The notes beneath the pieces are model-generated. The model did not search any database, had not been told where the DNA came from, and saw only the letters and a program-made list of their open reading frames with translations. From assembly GCA_963699215.1 (NCBI GenBank), contig OY969422.1, forward strand, positions 1,054,001-1,118,000: a DNA stretch of 64,000 bases. The letters run 5' to 3'. The position numbers and the translations under genes were made by a program. Within the stretch, counting starts at the first letter, position 1; each line of letters starts with the position of its first letter. Shown here one piece after another: positions 63,887-64,000 of this stretch. The DNA is from VRUE01 sp963699215. GTDB lineage: Bacteria; Actinomycetota; Thermoleophilia; Solirubrobacterales; 70-9.

Positions 63887-64000
63887 CGAACTTCTCCTCT
63901 CGGGGCGTCTTTAAGGGGGAGCTGCCCAGGATCGTCAACGAGTCGGACGTACTTTGTGTCTCACGACTCCGCAAAACGCCACGAATTTCGCGAATTCGCG

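Noticed and set aside
63887..64000. NrdR box or cobalamin riboswitch upstream of nrdJ
   Set aside because: A GACACAAAGTACG stretch only weakly resembles an NrdR box, and no B12-box-like structure can be recognised in the 114 bases available.

Overview
The window looks like a piece of an actinobacterial chromosome. Most genes are very GC-rich with near-exclusive G/C third codon positions, GTG and TTG starts are frequent, and the gene set includes a B12-dependent ribonucleotide reductase, MpaB/DUF2236, PucR and many TetR genes. A deep-branching class such as Thermoleophilia (Solirubrobacterales-like) is my inference; there is no rRNA to settle it.

Layout. (1) 1-0.7 kb: 5' part of an SDR gene. 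(2) 0.7-9.3 kb: a lower-GC accessory island beside a tRNA-Glu gene that has an abnormal hairpin insertion in its D-loop. It holds a decayed tyrosine integrase, an OLD-like ATPase/TOPRIM nuclease paired with a HEPN-motif protein (candidate new defence pair), a convergent Gabija-like pair (OLD nuclease plus UvrD-like helicase), and an orphan gene. (3) 9.3-12 kb: VOC and small membrane genes framed by repeated intergenic modules, a SIMPL protein and tRNA-Val. (4) 12-21.5 kb: SDR/TetR with a palindromic operator, a saccharopine-dehydrogenase-like enzyme, an FtsH-like protease with MpaB, an MBL-fold/FHA pair, two secreted proteins and tRNA-Asp. (5) 21.6-29 kb: XRE regulator, methyltransferase/ECF sigma pair, three tandem TetR genes facing glutamate decarboxylase, and two tandem S51 peptidases. 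(6) 29-45.7 kb: ferritin, carbonic anhydrase, an enolase-superfamily enzyme, then a coherent amine-catabolism locus: FAD amine oxidase, MmsA-type aldehyde dehydrogenase, PotABCD-like ABC importer, APC transporter, class III aminotransferase, PucR regulator, alanine dehydrogenase and a second aldehyde dehydrogenase. (7) 45.7-64 kb: coiled-coil membrane protein, Ca-binding repeat protein, flavin reductase, cytochrome c, serS, NarL-type regulator, msrB, thioesterase, MFS, HAD phosphatase, an ABC/FtsX exporter, DUF4396, an esterase, P450 and nrdJ.

How the genes work together. The amine locus can be read as import (PotABCD, APC permease), deamination (FAD oxidase, or aminotransferase with pyruvate as acceptor), regeneration of pyruvate by alanine dehydrogenase, and oxidation of the resulting semialdehydes by two aldehyde dehydrogenases. 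The two nuclease modules in the island are most simply read as phage defence.

Two things stand out outside genes. Several convergent gene pairs are separated by large nested inverted repeats whose cores are conserved while the 19-26 bp outer stems differ in sequence yet remain self-complementary (29.0, 32.7, 60.6 and 60.9 kb). Between 43 and 56 kb at least six single-base (+1) frameshifts break otherwise intact genes, which looks more like consensus error than biology. The last ~215 bp of serS have a foreign codon signature.
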